Of a stretch of DNA of 64,000 nt, positions 14,791-27,200 are shown one piece after another. Position numbers and translations under genes: made by a program. The notes beneath the pieces were generated by a model, which made no database searches, was not told the origin of the DNA, and saw only the letters and a program-made list of their open reading frames with translations. Location: positions 206,797-270,796 of the forward strand of contig VXAZ01000995.1 of the NCBI GenBank assembly GCA_013399875.1, read 5' to 3'. Origin of the DNA: Gymnorhina tibicen. Its lineage: Eukaryota; Chordata; Aves; Passeriformes; Artamidae. Positions within the stretch are counted from its first letter, which is position 1, and every line of letters starts with the position of its first letter.

Positions 14791-15745
14791 ATGGAATCAT
14801 AGAATGGTTTGGGTTGGAAAGGTCCTTAAAGATCACCTAGTTCCAACTCACTTGCCATGGGCAAGGACCTTTTCCACTATACCAGGTTGTTCAAAGCCCC
14901 ATCCAACTTGGCCTTCAACACTTGAAGGGATCGGGTGTCCAAAATTTCTGTGGGCAACATCTTTCTGCACCTCACCACCTTCACAATAAAGAATTTCTTC
15001 CTAATACCTAATCTAAACCTGCCCTCTTTCGGTTCCTAATACCTAATCTAAACCTGCCCTCATTCAGTTTGAAGCCATTACCCCTTGTCCTGTCACTACA
15101 TGCCTTTGTAAAAAGCGAGCCCCTCTCCAACTTTCATGTAGGCCCCCTTGAAGTACTGTGAGGCTGCTGTAATGGCTCCCTGGAGTCTTCCCAATTGAAC
15201 AATCCCAACTTTCTCAGCCTGTTTTCCTAGGAGAGGTGCTCCAGCCCCCTTAGCTTCTTCATGTTACTCCTCTGGACTCATTTCAACAGGTTCACCTCCT
15301 TGTTATGTTGGGGCTGCAGACATGGACACAGTACTGCAGGTGGGGCCTCAAAAAGAGGAGCAGAGGGGGAGAATCACCTGCCTTGACCTGCTTGACGTTT
15401 ATGTTGCTGCAGCCCAGGATACAATTGGCTTTCTGGGCTCCAAGCACACATTGCCGGGTCACATCCAGCCTCTCATCCACCAGCAACCTCAAGTCCTTCT
15501 CCTCAGGGCTGCTCTCAGTTCACTGCTGCCCAGCCTGTATTTGTGCTTGGAATTGCCCTGACCCAGGTTCAAGACCTTGCACTTGGCCTTGCTGAACTTC
15601 ATGAGGTTTGCACAGGCCCAGCTCTCAAGCCTGTCCAGGTACCTCTGGGTGGAATCTCTTGTTTCCATTGTATTGATGACACCACACCTTGGTGTCTTTG
15701 CTGAGGGTGCTTTTGATCCTGCTGTCCATGTCACCACCTGAGAGG
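14791..15745 (-). mobile_element. CR1 LINE, 5'-truncated, inactive
   Basis: The left end, read on the minus strand, is the typical CR1 3' terminus: a CCAACC...CCATTCTATGATTC-like tail at 14791-14830. Minus-strand frames at 15292-15492 and 15489-15770 match the recalled C-terminal part of CR1 ORF2 reverse transcriptase, with motifs such as LDRLESWA, KAKCKVLNLGQGN, HKYRLG, LLVDERLDVT and QKANCILGC. The reading frame shifts between these pieces, so the protein is broken. Where CR1 usually reads SKFADDTK, this copy reads SKDTK, so three residues of the catalytic FADD box are missing. The element lacks ORF1, the endonuclease and most of the reverse transcriptase. A 35-bp internal tandem duplication lies at 14998-15067. 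The exact 5' breakpoint is uncertain by some tens of bases. Confidence 0.92.
14998..15067. repeat. 35-bp tandem duplication inside CR1
   Basis: Two near-identical copies begin at 14998 and 15033, each starting TTCCTAATACCTAATCTAAA and differing at a few positions towards their ends. The period is 35 bp. The duplication lies within the CR1 3' region and probably arose after insertion or by template slippage. Confidence 0.85.
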
Positions 15746-15844
15746 GACCAATATATATATGCCTCAACATACATCACAAATGAGGTGAAGAAAAATTCCT
15801 ATTAAAAAACTGGGTTGCCCTGTCCCCAGAGAGGCTTCACCTGG

Positions 15845-15845
15845 N
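15845..15845. other. Ambiguous base (N)
   Basis: This is the one ambiguous base I noticed in the window. It lies at the left side of the CpG-rich block, where assembly or read coverage of GC-rich repeat sequence may have been difficult. Confidence 0.98.
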
Positions 15846-16122
15846 CCAGAAATGCCTGCCAAAAACGGGCCCGCGAAGCCGAGTTGGGGGAGGAGTTTGG
15901 GAGCACATAAAGGCAGCGAGTCGCCTACACCACGAGGTCTTTTTGCTTTGGGTCGCTTGGTTTTGGGTGGGGGGCAGCTTGGCACCTTCTGCTCCCACCT
16001 TCGCGCTCTCTTCCCTGTGGTCCTGTTTCCCTGCCCGTGCCTGCTTCGCCTTGCTGTGCCAGTTCCGAGAACTAGCTTGTCACTGTGAGGACCGCGTGCT
16101 CCGCAGCCGCCGTCTGCAGCTC

Positions 16123-16203
16123 GTGGCCGCTGCCCGCACCCAGCTTCCAGCCACCGTCCGTGGCCGCTGCCCGCACCCAGCTTCCAGCCACCGTCCGTGG
16201 CCG
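16123..16203. repeat. 37-bp tandem repeat, two copies plus a partial third
   Basis: A GC-rich unit beginning GTGGCCGCTGCCCGCACCCA occupies 16123-16159 and is repeated exactly at 16160-16196. A third copy starts at 16197 and diverges after GTGGCCG. Such duplications are common in the U3 or leader part of LTRs and in GC-rich promoters. Confidence 0.95.
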
Positions 16204-16478
16204 TCGTCGAAGGCGCGCTGTTGCCGCCGCTTGGAGATCGCGCCCGGCCTGCCGTGTGGGCTATGCGAACACACCGCGGTTCGCAACACGCACGTCCGTC
16301 TGCCAAGCCGATGTTGATAGATAGCCGTGGTAACACTGTTCCCTGTCTTTTGTTCTTTCCCCCTCTCTCTCTCTTTTCTCTCTCTCAGCTGCTTTTTCCT
16401 GTTCCCCCCCGCCCTTTAATAAGAACACTTAGGGTTTGTTGTTTGTTTGTCTTTGGGGGTTTTTTTTTTTTTCATTTC

Positions 16479-16484
16479 AATAAA
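16479..16484 (+). terminator. Poly(A) signal AATAAA in LTR-like block
   Basis: An exact AATAAA is followed within 30 bases by T/G-rich sequence, the usual arrangement for cleavage and polyadenylation. It supports plus-strand orientation for the surrounding block. A second AATAAA lies at 16640-16645, just outside the proposed element. Confidence 0.5.
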
Positions 16485-19150
16485 CTGTTTTCAGATATAA
16501 TATTGCTGTGTTTGTGCTTGATTTTTCATCAGAAAAATCTATCAAAAGAATCCTTCGTGGCTCCCCCTTTTGCAGTGGAACGGGACACCAACAAAGATGT
16601 TGAACAGCATATCTCCTTACCAGGTTGATGAATTAAATCAATAAACTTTAGAAATATTTTTCTGTGAGTAAACTCATAGAAAAATGTTAGATGACTAGTA
16701 GTAGAAGGAGCAGCAAAAGAGAAAGAGGGCAATGGAGGAGTGTTTCTGTTTTTGGGCTGTTGTTGTTTGGTTGGGCATTTTTTAAGCAGCACTCAAAGAA
16801 CAGTTTAGGAGCCAGAGCAAAGTGTTCTTAAGATCTTGGAGATATTGATAACCTTTACCTGGACTTCCCTTCTCATTAGGAGGCACTTTCCAACCATCAG
16901 TGATGAGTAACATTCCATTCTGTATGGTCAGCCTAGGTCTTTCCTTCTCTACAACAAATTATACCTCTCTGTGCTCAGCTGGACCTTATTTATGGAGGAG
17001 GACCTCAAATTAGCCTTATCATTTGTTATAGCTTTGGGGTGATGAATCAGAACCTGAAAGCTATTGGCTGGAAGGAATTATTTAGTGGAATGAATTCCAG
17101 AGTTAATCTATTCATAGAAATGTAACAGATCACAGAACTAATGTAGTTTCTTCTGCCTCTAACCCCCTCCAATATCTGCTTCCCTTAGCATACTTCTCTA
17201 AACTTATACTTTCATAACGAGAACTAAATTTAGATATTTAAGGAAATCAAAGTTTCTAATCCTCATGTTCTTCTAGCAGCTGGTGTTTTTGACATTGGCT
17301 CACACAAAAAACCTGTTACTCTGAACTGGTATCTCCAGAGACTTAATACAGTGGCTAGGCCACTATGTCTGTCTCTCCCTTGACAGAGTACTTGGTAGCT
17401 GCTTTTCTTTTGCTAAAGGCTTTCTCTCTGGAAACAAATTTCATTCTCACAGAATAATTTTCACAGATTTTTTCATTTTGCTTTTTTTGTTTGGTTTGGT
17501 TTATATTTAAGCTTTCAGTTTTTATAATTTTACTTTGATTTTTGAAAGGTTAGCAGAAGTTTTTCAGCAGTGGGTAGAGAGAAATCTCAGGTGCTGGTGA
17601 ATGATGGGGTTGTGGATGAAGAATGGACACACTCTTTGCTTTCATGTCTTTGTTTTGTTCTTTGTGGTTTTTTCCCTCTCCCATAACTTTGGAAACACTG
17701 CTCTGTTCTGCTTTTTGCAGGAAACCAGATTTTTCCTCTCATTGATATGGTTTTCCAATTGAAATAGAGAATCAGTGAGCAAGGAAGGCATCCTAGGACC
17801 ATTCTAGGAGCATGCTAGGAGCCTAAATCTCAGAAATTCAGGTAAGCAACAAAAGAAAATCTCTAATTTCCTCTACTAGACATGTGCAAGTATATAGCTG
17901 GTGCTGAGCTGTTTACTTTGAGCCTGTGCAGACCTTATGTATTTTATCTCTACTTGCTTCAGTAAATTCAGAGGATCAGCAGCTAAATACACTTCTTTGT
18001 GGCTATGTCATCAGACCTTTTTGAAACTGAAGTTGGAGCAAGTGTACTAGAAAGCTCAGAAAATATTTTTTTCAAACATGTAAAAATAATAACAGCTTGA
18101 ATAAATTTCCTTACTTAAAAACTACTTTTACCTTGGGAATTTGACTTTGTAACATAGTTGTCTGTGTATTTTTGTGGTTAAATAATTGGTCTTTTGTAAG
18201 ATTTGGCTTGTCACAGGTGTTTCAGAAAGTAGAATTCACTTCCTGAGAAAGGAAATATTTCAGCTCTGTCTTTTCACACTGCAGCAGAAATTAGTGAATC
18301 TATCATCTTTTTCAAATCCACCCTCCCAGTCTCTCAGAAAGAGCTGTGACACAATTCCTGCAGTGGCTTAAACTTCATAGGAACTTGTGGTTACCCTTTA
18401 AACCTGCAGCTACTTTGAACTCTGAGATACAATCAAGGTTAATTTCAGTATCCTACTGCCTTGAAACTGATACTCATGGATACAGAAATCGGTTCTCCTG
18501 GTCACAACAGAGCACAAAGTCAACTATTAGTGTCACGTGCAAGCTGGTCTTTGCATATGGACAGAATTGCATTAGGGGAAAATTAAATGCTATCAGTTTA
18601 GACCAGGGACTTTGCAAAGCAGATAGCCTTTAGAGCTATTGTGGTTTTAAAACGTCAGGTTAATTGAGAACTGCTGTATGTTTAATAGGGGGGCCTTTGG
18701 GATATGACTACAAGGACTCTTTGTTGTTCAGCAGTACATTAGGCAGAAACTGCACTTCTGAAATGGTCATAAAAATCCCAGGAGGCATAATCATTAATGG
18801 GACACTAAGCTCCAATTAAGGGCATGGCCCCAAAGACCAAGGTGAAAAACATGGTCCTTAGCATCCGTCTCAGAGGATTTCTGATCCAGCTGCTTGATTT
18901 TAGCTGCAGAAGCATAATTGCAAATAACAAAATATTTACTCTGAAAAAAGCCCCATACTCCTTGTTGTCTGGAATGTAAATAGGAAAAAAAAAAGATAAA
19001 AACCAAAGGGTCTTTTAAATTAAATTCTCCAAATTCCCTAAAACAAAACTAGAACTGCATATCACCGCTAACAGTTCTGATCCCTTTTATCTTCATAGGA
19101 TTTCAACACAGTTGCAGTCCAGCCCTCTAAACTTCATCTCACGCATTTTT

Positions 19151-19194
19151 AATATTAAATTGAGCATTAAATTTTAAATATTAAGTTGAGCACC
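19151..19194. repeat. 26-bp imperfect direct repeat
   Basis: AATATTAAATTGAGCA at 19151 recurs as AATATTAAGTTGAGCA at 19177, a period of 26 bp. This is a short AT-rich local duplication. Confidence 0.75.
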
Positions 19195-19260
19195 TCCACA
19201 AGTTTATATTTAGAAACTGCAAGGGACTTTCCTCTGTGCCCCTCTTTTAGTTTTGTTTCT

Positions 19261-19286
19261 TTTTGTTGTTTGTTTGTTTGTTTTTA
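19261..19286. repeat. (GTTT)n simple repeat
   Basis: This is an interrupted run of GTTT units on the plus strand. It is low-complexity sequence only. Confidence 0.85.
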
Positions 19287-22200
19287 ATTATCTGAGTTCC
19301 ATGAGACACAGGTACTCATTTTAGTCAGTGTGCTGGTTAATGTATAAATGAATTACTGGGTCTTATGGCCTTCTTTTGGTCAAAGACTGTGATTCTGCAT
19401 CTGATAGACATGGATTTTCTGGAATGTCATAAATACACATTTTCAGAAAACACTGGGTCCTTAGAGTCCAGCTGAAAATGACTGACATCTTTTGGAAATT
19501 TTAACTTTGATTACTTCAATTACCTTGGCAATTAAATTAGTAAGTAAATAATTTGTGTCTCCATATGAATATCTTCCACTGTTTTATTCTGCTTACAATA
19601 CAAACTTTTCACTGCAAGTGCCCAAAGATAACCTAGTTGTTTTCCATCTACACGGACCATCTGAGTGGGATGTTATTTAATATTACACTATGGAATTCAG
19701 TTTAGTGAAGTACCACAAAAAAGGAAATTAATTTCAATCATTGACAAACTTGTCAATTTAGTTGTATTGATTTTTTGATACCTCTACAGCACATGGCAAA
19801 GTTCATACATTGTAAAATACATCATTATTATTGGCTCACTCTGCTGGATGTAAGTGGACTGTTATTTTTTTTTTCAATAAATTGACATTCTTTGAGGGCA
19901 TGAAAATGGAAAATTATGTAAGTGGCTTTTATTACTATTTTTAATATAATATCAATTTACTATCTTTAATGGTGAACTCTCAATCAGAGAGTTATTGCCC
20001 AATGCCTAAAAGATATTTGGTCTCAGAGCAACCTGAAAACAACAGTTTCCTGGCTTGGCGAAGCTTAGCAGAAAAAAAGGTGATGAAGCTGGCCATTAGC
20101 AGCTGTTGGCCATGAGCTTCCTGGTGGGAGCTGGTATCTTCAGAGCCTCTGGGTCCCCCTGAGGTTCCCTGGGATGGAAGATGCTGCTAAAGTAGTGAGT
20201 GTGGATCCCTCTCCAGTTGTCTCTCACAGGCCTGTGGTGTCAAAGCCCTCTCTTAAAGAGCAGAGATTACTTACAGAATGCTCAGCCTCTACAGTGTTTT
20301 AGAAGTCAGTGTCCAATGCTGTATTTTGCTTTTGTCAGACTTCTGTGATGGAAAATCAAAAAAGCAATTGTTGTTCTGCTGACTACAACTCTAGCAAAAA
20401 TAAGTTGAAGGTGTTGTGATTAAGTTTCTGGTTTTGGTCTGTCTCTTCAGAGTGTATAGAACAGCAGAAAACCTACATTTGGCTTGTGCCTGTGAGTTTC
20501 CTGGTTTTTAAATGCAATACTCTCATATTCCCACCTGAGGTCATTAGCCTCAAGGTAGGTTAAAAAAAAGTTTGAAGGATGGATGTAGCTGCATACAAAC
20601 CCAGGCAATCTGCACTCATATTTATGCTGATGCTTCTGAAATTCATCGTGTTACTCTGTTAAAACTCGGGTCTACAGAATGTTGTGCTTGTCTAAATTTT
20701 CAAATAGAATTTTGATACTGAGGAATGCCTGTAATAGAGGATCAAAGCATGTATTTCTGATGGAATGCAATTGCTTTGCATTTCAGCCTATGAGACAGTA
20801 ATATCTGAGGTTTGGTTTTGTTTTGGTGGGTGATATTTTTTCTTCCTTAGTGGCCTTAAACATTCTTTCAAAGTCAGTAAAATACACATGAACTTCTGAG
20901 ACAGCAATAATATGTGGGGGAGGAAGGGGAAATAATTAAAAAAGCTGAATCCTAAACACTTGAGCCTGAAAAGATTTTTTTCCAGCATCAAGTGTATAGT
21001 AATGGAACCAATCTTCCCTATAGGAGAATGCATTTAGTTATTGTCAAGAACTGTTTGGTGAATTTTAGTCCTTCAGGTGATTGCAGTCTTTCTCCACACA
21101 ACACAATGATTCAAAAAAATAAAATACACATTTCTGTGGAATTCAATTTCAGAACCTTCTCATTTGGTCAAAATTTAAATTTGTTGACATTTGCCATGGA
21201 AATATTAGAGTTTTTCCATCGATGAACTAGATATTTTTAGCAAAAAATATCGGCAAAGAAATAAACTCTGACAGAATCCCTAAATTAAAGTCTGCTTATC
21301 TGAGCTGAAATTATTTCAACCAGTTTTCACAGTAGTAAGTCTTAGGCATGATAGTGGAGTTTCCTTTTTCCCCCCAAACATTTATTGACTTCAAGGCTGG
21401 AATTTCCAAGCTGCTCTGTGTGATCAGCCAATGTTCAGTCAACCAACTCAGGATGGGGTTGAACATTTAGCTGTTCATTTAAGTCCTGTTTTAACAATTC
21501 CTTCAGTAAAGAGAAACTGAGGCAGAAATGGGCAGTGATTCGTTCCATCTCCTTGCACATAATGAAAGTAACATATTACCCATTTTCTGTCTTGGGCTTA
21601 CAGTGGTTTCCCAAGATAATGTGGAATGCTATATTTTGTCCTTAATAAGGGAGAATATTTGCTGTCTCATTCCTTAGTAGGGGTGTTCAGACGTAGCTGT
21701 GACAGAAGCAGCAGCAGCCGTTTCTTTAGTTGGCACAGTTAAATTTGACAGGGATCATGAATCAGAGCCCTGGGGTGACGTAATTTTCCAAGAGGGAAGG
21801 ACTGCTGGGTGAACACTTCTTTGCCACTGCGTGAATCACTGCTTTTGTATTAATACAATTAGGTGCCTACAATTAGTCAGTCCAAGGACATAATCTATCT
21901 ATTGACCCAGATAGCAGATTGGCCTGCAGGTCGTCAGATGTTACTTCATTACAAGGCTCTAATTATCTCCCTTAGTTTTCCCTTCAGGACAATACAGGTA
22001 GGGATACCTCTCAGGAATGTTGTGAGGAGTTTGCAAGGAGACTTGAAGACAAAATGCTGGGCGAATACATGGGCCTGGACTGCTGGTGCCTTTGAGTGCC
22101 TGACTCCCACTGAAATGACTGCTGAGCATGTGCACATCTCTGGGGCTCTCAGCATTAGTATTAGTCACCAGCTAAGGATGGAAAAAAAAGGAGAATTGAT

Positions 22201-23105
22201 TCAGCCTGCTCCCATGGGTCTCTTATTTCAGACCTTTAGGTATGATGCAGCTTTCTGGAGTGGCTAAAAGACACAAATGCTTTGTTCCTTTTCTTCACAA
22301 ACAGCGGAGAGAGGAGGAGGAGAGGACAGCCAGCTGAGTTCTTTTCTGTGGTTACTGATGTGAGACCAGGGCAGAGTTTGGCCTGGGGGATTTAGACACT
22401 TCTTTTAAAATCTGCACAGCAATTTTATTGGCTAGTTCTGGGGCCATTGTGCTGCAGTGGATTCAAGCCTGGGAAAGCACCCTGGCAAGCTTTCCAGCTG
22501 AAGTCCTTCCTTCTGCTTTAGGGACTCATGCAGAGCCAGGGTAAAGTTTGTTGTCGGGATCAGGCCTGAGACAATATCAAAAAACACCAGGAAAAAAGAG
22601 TGTGTAAGGGTACAATCAGCTGTTCATGACTGAGATGTGTTTCGTGATGTGAAGCTGCACTCAGTACTAAGGTATATTTAAAGTGAATGCCAGGTACTGC
22701 ATTTGGCCTTTCAGCTATTAAAGATCACCACAAAACAGTCAGCAGAGCAATGTCATCTAGATCACTTTGACACAATTGCAATCCACAATTAACAGGCAAT
22801 GAAGGACTTCCTAAAAGCACGTTTGACACCCTGCTTTGTCATGGGTTTTTGTACTGTTGCAGGGATTAAAAAAAAATTAAATTAACTTTGTGCCAGTGCA
22901 TATTATATTTGGACAAGGGACTAGATGAAATGATTAGAATAATAGCCTTAGAAAAGATCACATTTCCCTACTGTGCCAATGTATTTGACTGCATACAGCA
23001 ACCCTTTTAGGCCACTGTTCACAGTGAATTGTAACAACTTCCTGCAAAGATCTAAGTTCTGCATCTTTTGAATGGCAAATTATTAGAACTAGGTCAGGTC
23101 TAAGA

Positions 23106-23151
23106 AGAAATAACCATCTTTATTAACCAGAAATAACCAGCTTTATTAATA
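23106..23151. repeat. 23-bp tandem duplication
   Basis: AGAAATAACCATCTTTATTA at 23106 and AGAAATAACCAGCTTTATTA at 23129 are adjacent copies of a 23-bp unit with a few differences. Confidence 0.85.
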
Positions 23152-24241
23152 TGAACTTCCCTTTTAGGGTAGTTCACATGAATAAAGCTCTGCTAATAAA
23201 ATACAAATTAACTTGATCCTAATTACCATCCCTCAACAAAGAAGGGATGCATTCTGTATAATTGCTAAACACTACAGGTAAACTGTCACCTGGCTTAAAG
23301 GAATCTCTTGGAGATTCTCTGTGAGGTTCATCATTAGTTCTCTACTTTTAAATCAGCAATGGAAAGTATAAAATCTTGAACAAAAGAACATTTACCAGTA
23401 TTTACATATCAGTTTTCCTAAAAAAGTAATTTTTGGAGATAGGAGTGTCATTATGAGATTCAGAAAAACTGAGGCAGCCAGTAATATACAAAACATGTAA
23501 CTACATTTGTTAACAAACATCTTTCTTGTTTGACTAAATTATACCTGTATCTCTCCAATGTTTTTTGTAATCTTAATACTGATTGTTGCTGTTTTTTGGG
23601 TCAGAGCTGTTTCATAGGGCAGGAGCTCTATATAATATTCACATCAGACCATGGAGGCCTATGGTCATCTCATCCTTATTCTCTTATCACCCCCTTTTCC
23701 CCAGCAATTCTTTTCTTTATCTTCCTTTTCATTTGAACTCCCTGTATGTGCATGTCTTTATTGTGGCTTTTGTGTCATTTTACTTCTGCTGCACAATGTT
23801 TCTGAGTGCCTTGATTTGTTAAAACAGAATGAGTTTTTCAAAGGAAGATGAGCAAGATTATAAATTTCGTTGTAGTTTTGTAGGATTAGACTTCCCTTAG
23901 ACTTCTTTGAAAATTTAGCCCATATAAGAACTAAATTCACATAATCAGTATGTTCTCTCGCAACTCAGATGACTGTGACAGGCCACCTATCACAGACTGA
24001 CTCCAAGTTAGAACAACAGTTTCTGGAACTATTGCTCACTGTTAATTACCTATGTGGTACATTAGAAGCTCACAGCAGCTTCCCTTAGAAAGTTAAGATA
24101 AAACACAGGGTACATGCATGGGGTGCTTTGGGAAGACAGTATCACGTCATATTCTGAGACTGATCAAGCTAACCACTTCTATTAAGGCTGCCCATTTCTC
24201 CAAGCTGAATGCTCAGAGTATTTAATCAAAGCACCTGTATA

Positions 24242-24284
24242 GATGATCTTGGAGATATTTTCCAACCTTAATGATCCTATGATT
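24242..24284 (+). mobile_element. Ancient CR1 3' tail fragment
   Basis: GATGATCTTGGAGATATTTT followed by CCAACCTTAATGATCCTATG matches the recalled 3' terminus of CR1 in forward orientation, with substitutions. Only about 43 bases are recognisable. The upstream sequence is too diverged to claim. It is the only recognisable CR1 fragment here on the plus strand. Confidence 0.7.
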
Positions 24285-27200
24285 TTTTTAAAGAAATCAA
24301 TTTGCACTAAATATCAACCAAAACCAGCAGAAAGGTTAGAAAATACCGTTATGTTTGTATAGAATTTCCAGCCGAGGAGAATTTTGAGATTGTACTTGGG
24401 TCCAGTAAATGCACACACACTCACAGGCACACAACAAAAAAGATTTTTGTTTCAAAATAATCTTCATTACATGAGGATTATCATAATTGTCATTTGAATT
24501 GACTGATTTTAGTCTTTAAAAGAGGGTATAATAGCATTCACTGTCTGAGACTGAATTACTGTCATTATGTTAAAGGTGCACTTTATCACTTAGCTTTTCT
24601 CCATTATAAATGCTCACAGACACACTCCACTTTCTGCTGCTACAAAATCTTCAAAACATAATATGACAAAGTTTTGTATCCAGACACTTTGTTACTAAAA
24701 CTTCAGAACAAAGGCTTACCAAAGGCAATCTGCCATTGCTAATACAACTGCAGTACCAAAAGATGGAGAGGATATTTTAGCAATAGCAAGCTTCTGAATT
24801 CCTGCAGAAGAATGCAAACTGTTCATTGAGATAAAAAGGTATTTTGTGTATCTTTTGCCAGGAGGGAAGATGCAGAGTTGCTCTTCTGCTCAGAGCGAAC
24901 TTAATAAGGTAAAAGCAGATCAAGCAAATATCAGCCCAAATGAGAGAAATAGCCATGCCATACTATCCCAGACTTGTCAAACTTTTCCTGGTGATGTTTA
25001 GATGAAAATCCAGACATTGCCATGATATTAACCTGCCAGTGTATAAATGACATTTATCATTTCTGCAATCTCTTTTGATCTGGTATCTTAAGATTCTTCA
25101 TATGTAGAAGTTTTCAACACAATGCCCTGTCATCTTAATACATGTGGGACATCTTTTACTTCTGCAGGCACAGAAGAACCAAGTCTGGATATGTCACTAC
25201 GGCACAACACTTGGGTAGAGCTCTGTTGAAGTAAATGTCACTATGCCTGGAGTAAGAGGCTATAGAGAGGCATGAAGGTATTAACATCAGATCTAGAGAG
25301 ATCAAGGGGAAGAATTTGCCTGAGGAGCAAAGCTTTTTCTTTAGGGGAAGAAGGTAACCTCAATTCTGAGATACTCAAAAAGGGATAGTTTAAAGAATCT
25401 GATTTTCAGAGGCTGTGGTCAGCATAAGACGGGCTAATTATACAGTGCTACTTGAACAATTAAGTTCCCAAAAATACTTTTAAAAGCTTGGGCTAAGTGC
25501 CAGAGCACTAAAGAATCTTGCAAATTTTCTTGTAAGTGGCAGCACTTCAACAGTTCCTCTGACCTGCCCTGGACTGTACAGCTTGGTGCTCTGCTTTATT
25601 CAGGCACCCAAGCTTTGGGAACTACATGTCTGTCTCTTGAAAATCAGAATATTGGGGGAGGTTTGAAACTTGTCACCCTAATCACTTCTGAACGTTTCAG
25701 CCTACATTCTCCCACCCCTTTATGGGATTTTTTCCTGTTGTAATGTTTTCTTCCTCCTTCAAAGTGATTATTAACAGATTTTTCTAAAATGCCCAGAGCA
25801 ACATACTTAGGTCAGAAAACAGAAGCTAGCGTGTTTTTGTCTGCCAGCTTCCTCCCTTACTTATCTTATAACATTTCCCTTATGTATCCCCGGGTCATGC
25901 ACAGGTCTGGTTCCAACATTGCTTTGTGAGGCAATGAGTAGGTTCTTGCCTAGAAACAGATTTACAGTACAAAGGTTTGAGAGATAGATATTCCCTTATT
26001 TAATTTTTTTTTTAATCAAAAGACCTTATATAGAAAGAAAATCATGGGCATTTAGAAATATCTATGTCATAAGAAGAGTTTGTGGCATTATATGAAATGT
26101 TCCTCTAGTGGTTTTTTTAAATGTTCAATAATGGGACTATGAAATATCAAAAAAAAAAAAAATACCCTAACTGTATTTAAGACACTTAAAGAAATAATAT
26201 TGGAGTGGACTGAAGTGTTATGTGCATAAGAAGTTTTTTTCTTTAAATTATAGGAATGAAATGAACAAAAACAACAAAAAAAGCTATCCTTACTTTGTCA
26301 AGGTTTTTTACTGTGTGCCACATTTAGCTCAGCTAACCTTGTGGCTAAATGAACATTGCATAGTTAGGGGTTTGAATGCAGTCAGAGAAGTGTTCAGGTG
26401 TTGGCACACTGAACCAGACTATGTTGTCTGAACCTGAAAAACTGGGCTGGAAACCTTGCAAGAGGCTTTTCCCAGTGAGAGATGCTGCTTATAGACTTTT
26501 TTCACAATCTTTTCGGGTTGTGTGGTTTTTTGCTCTTTTTCTTTTTTTTCCCTTTTTTTTTTTAATTGAGGGTGAGGGGATACATTCCAGGAAATCAGTT
26601 ATAGGACAGGCAGGTATGGGCAAAACTCAGCTTAGGTAAGACTTGTGAGACTTCAGAAAAATACTAGAATCAAATGCAGTTACAGGATTTCCAGAGGGAA
26701 TTTTGCTTTTATCTAAATCATCTACCAAACTACCAATTTTCTGACAATAAATGAAGCTTTCTTTCTAGAGGAACAGCCAGACATTCTTGATTCTGTTTTA
26801 CAGAAGTTGCTTATTTCTATAGTACTGGAACTGACCCTCAAATTTTCTGTATTTAGCCAGGGAAAAATCTCTTAATCTTCAATGACTAATGAGCTGGGAC
26901 TTTTACTCTAAATGTAGATCTCAGTCTAGTAGGAAAAGTAAGGGAATGCAAAAGCACATCTGGTAATTGGAAAGATGAAAAAAGTAATAATAAAGTGCTC
27001 ATTTTGAGGCAACAATGATGAAGATAATGGATGATAGCCAAGCAGGCCATATGCACTTGGCTAACAGAATTAATCATGGACTATGCAATGCAAAGCAAGA
27101 AAGACAAGTGCAATAAAACACTTAAAGACAAGAATGGATATTAATTTTAGGAGCAGTATAAAACAATATGATAATAGTGATAGTCAAGTTAGTGGTGTGG

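Larger units (their letters stand above)
15764..16620 (+). mobile_element. CpG-rich LTR-like block, family unknown
   Basis: This block is much richer in GC and CpG than the flanks, and it starts just after the 5' break of a CR1. Read left to right it has a TATA-like CATAAAGG at 15906-15913 and a CpG-dense middle. It then has a long CT-rich tract at 16361-16386, a T-run, and an AATAAA signal at 16479-16484 followed by a T/G-rich stretch. That order of TATA-like box, long transcribed leader and poly(A) signal fits a solo LTR of an endogenous retrovirus. Possible ends are TG near 15821 and CA near 16528, but I found no convincing target-site duplication. The minus-strand open frame of about 190 codons across it is low-complexity and includes an ambiguous base, so I do not treat it as a gene. 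A CpG-island promoter is the main alternative. Boundaries are approximate. Confidence 0.5.
16621..24241. other. Unique AT-rich non-coding sequence, no gene seen
   Basis: No domain, RNA gene or transposon body was recognised. Small local features are a GTTT run at 19261-19286, a 26-bp imperfect direct repeat near 19151-19190 and a 23-bp tandem duplication at 23106-23151. The longest frame (21863-22267, 134 codons, plus strand) has no family resemblance that I can name. Confidence 0.55.

Noticed and set aside
15764..16336. Longest open frame in the window (190 codons, minus)
   Set aside because: It lies across the GC-rich LTR-like block, includes the ambiguous base and the 37-bp duplication, and has low-complexity R/G/A-rich translation. 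High GC lowers the chance of stops.
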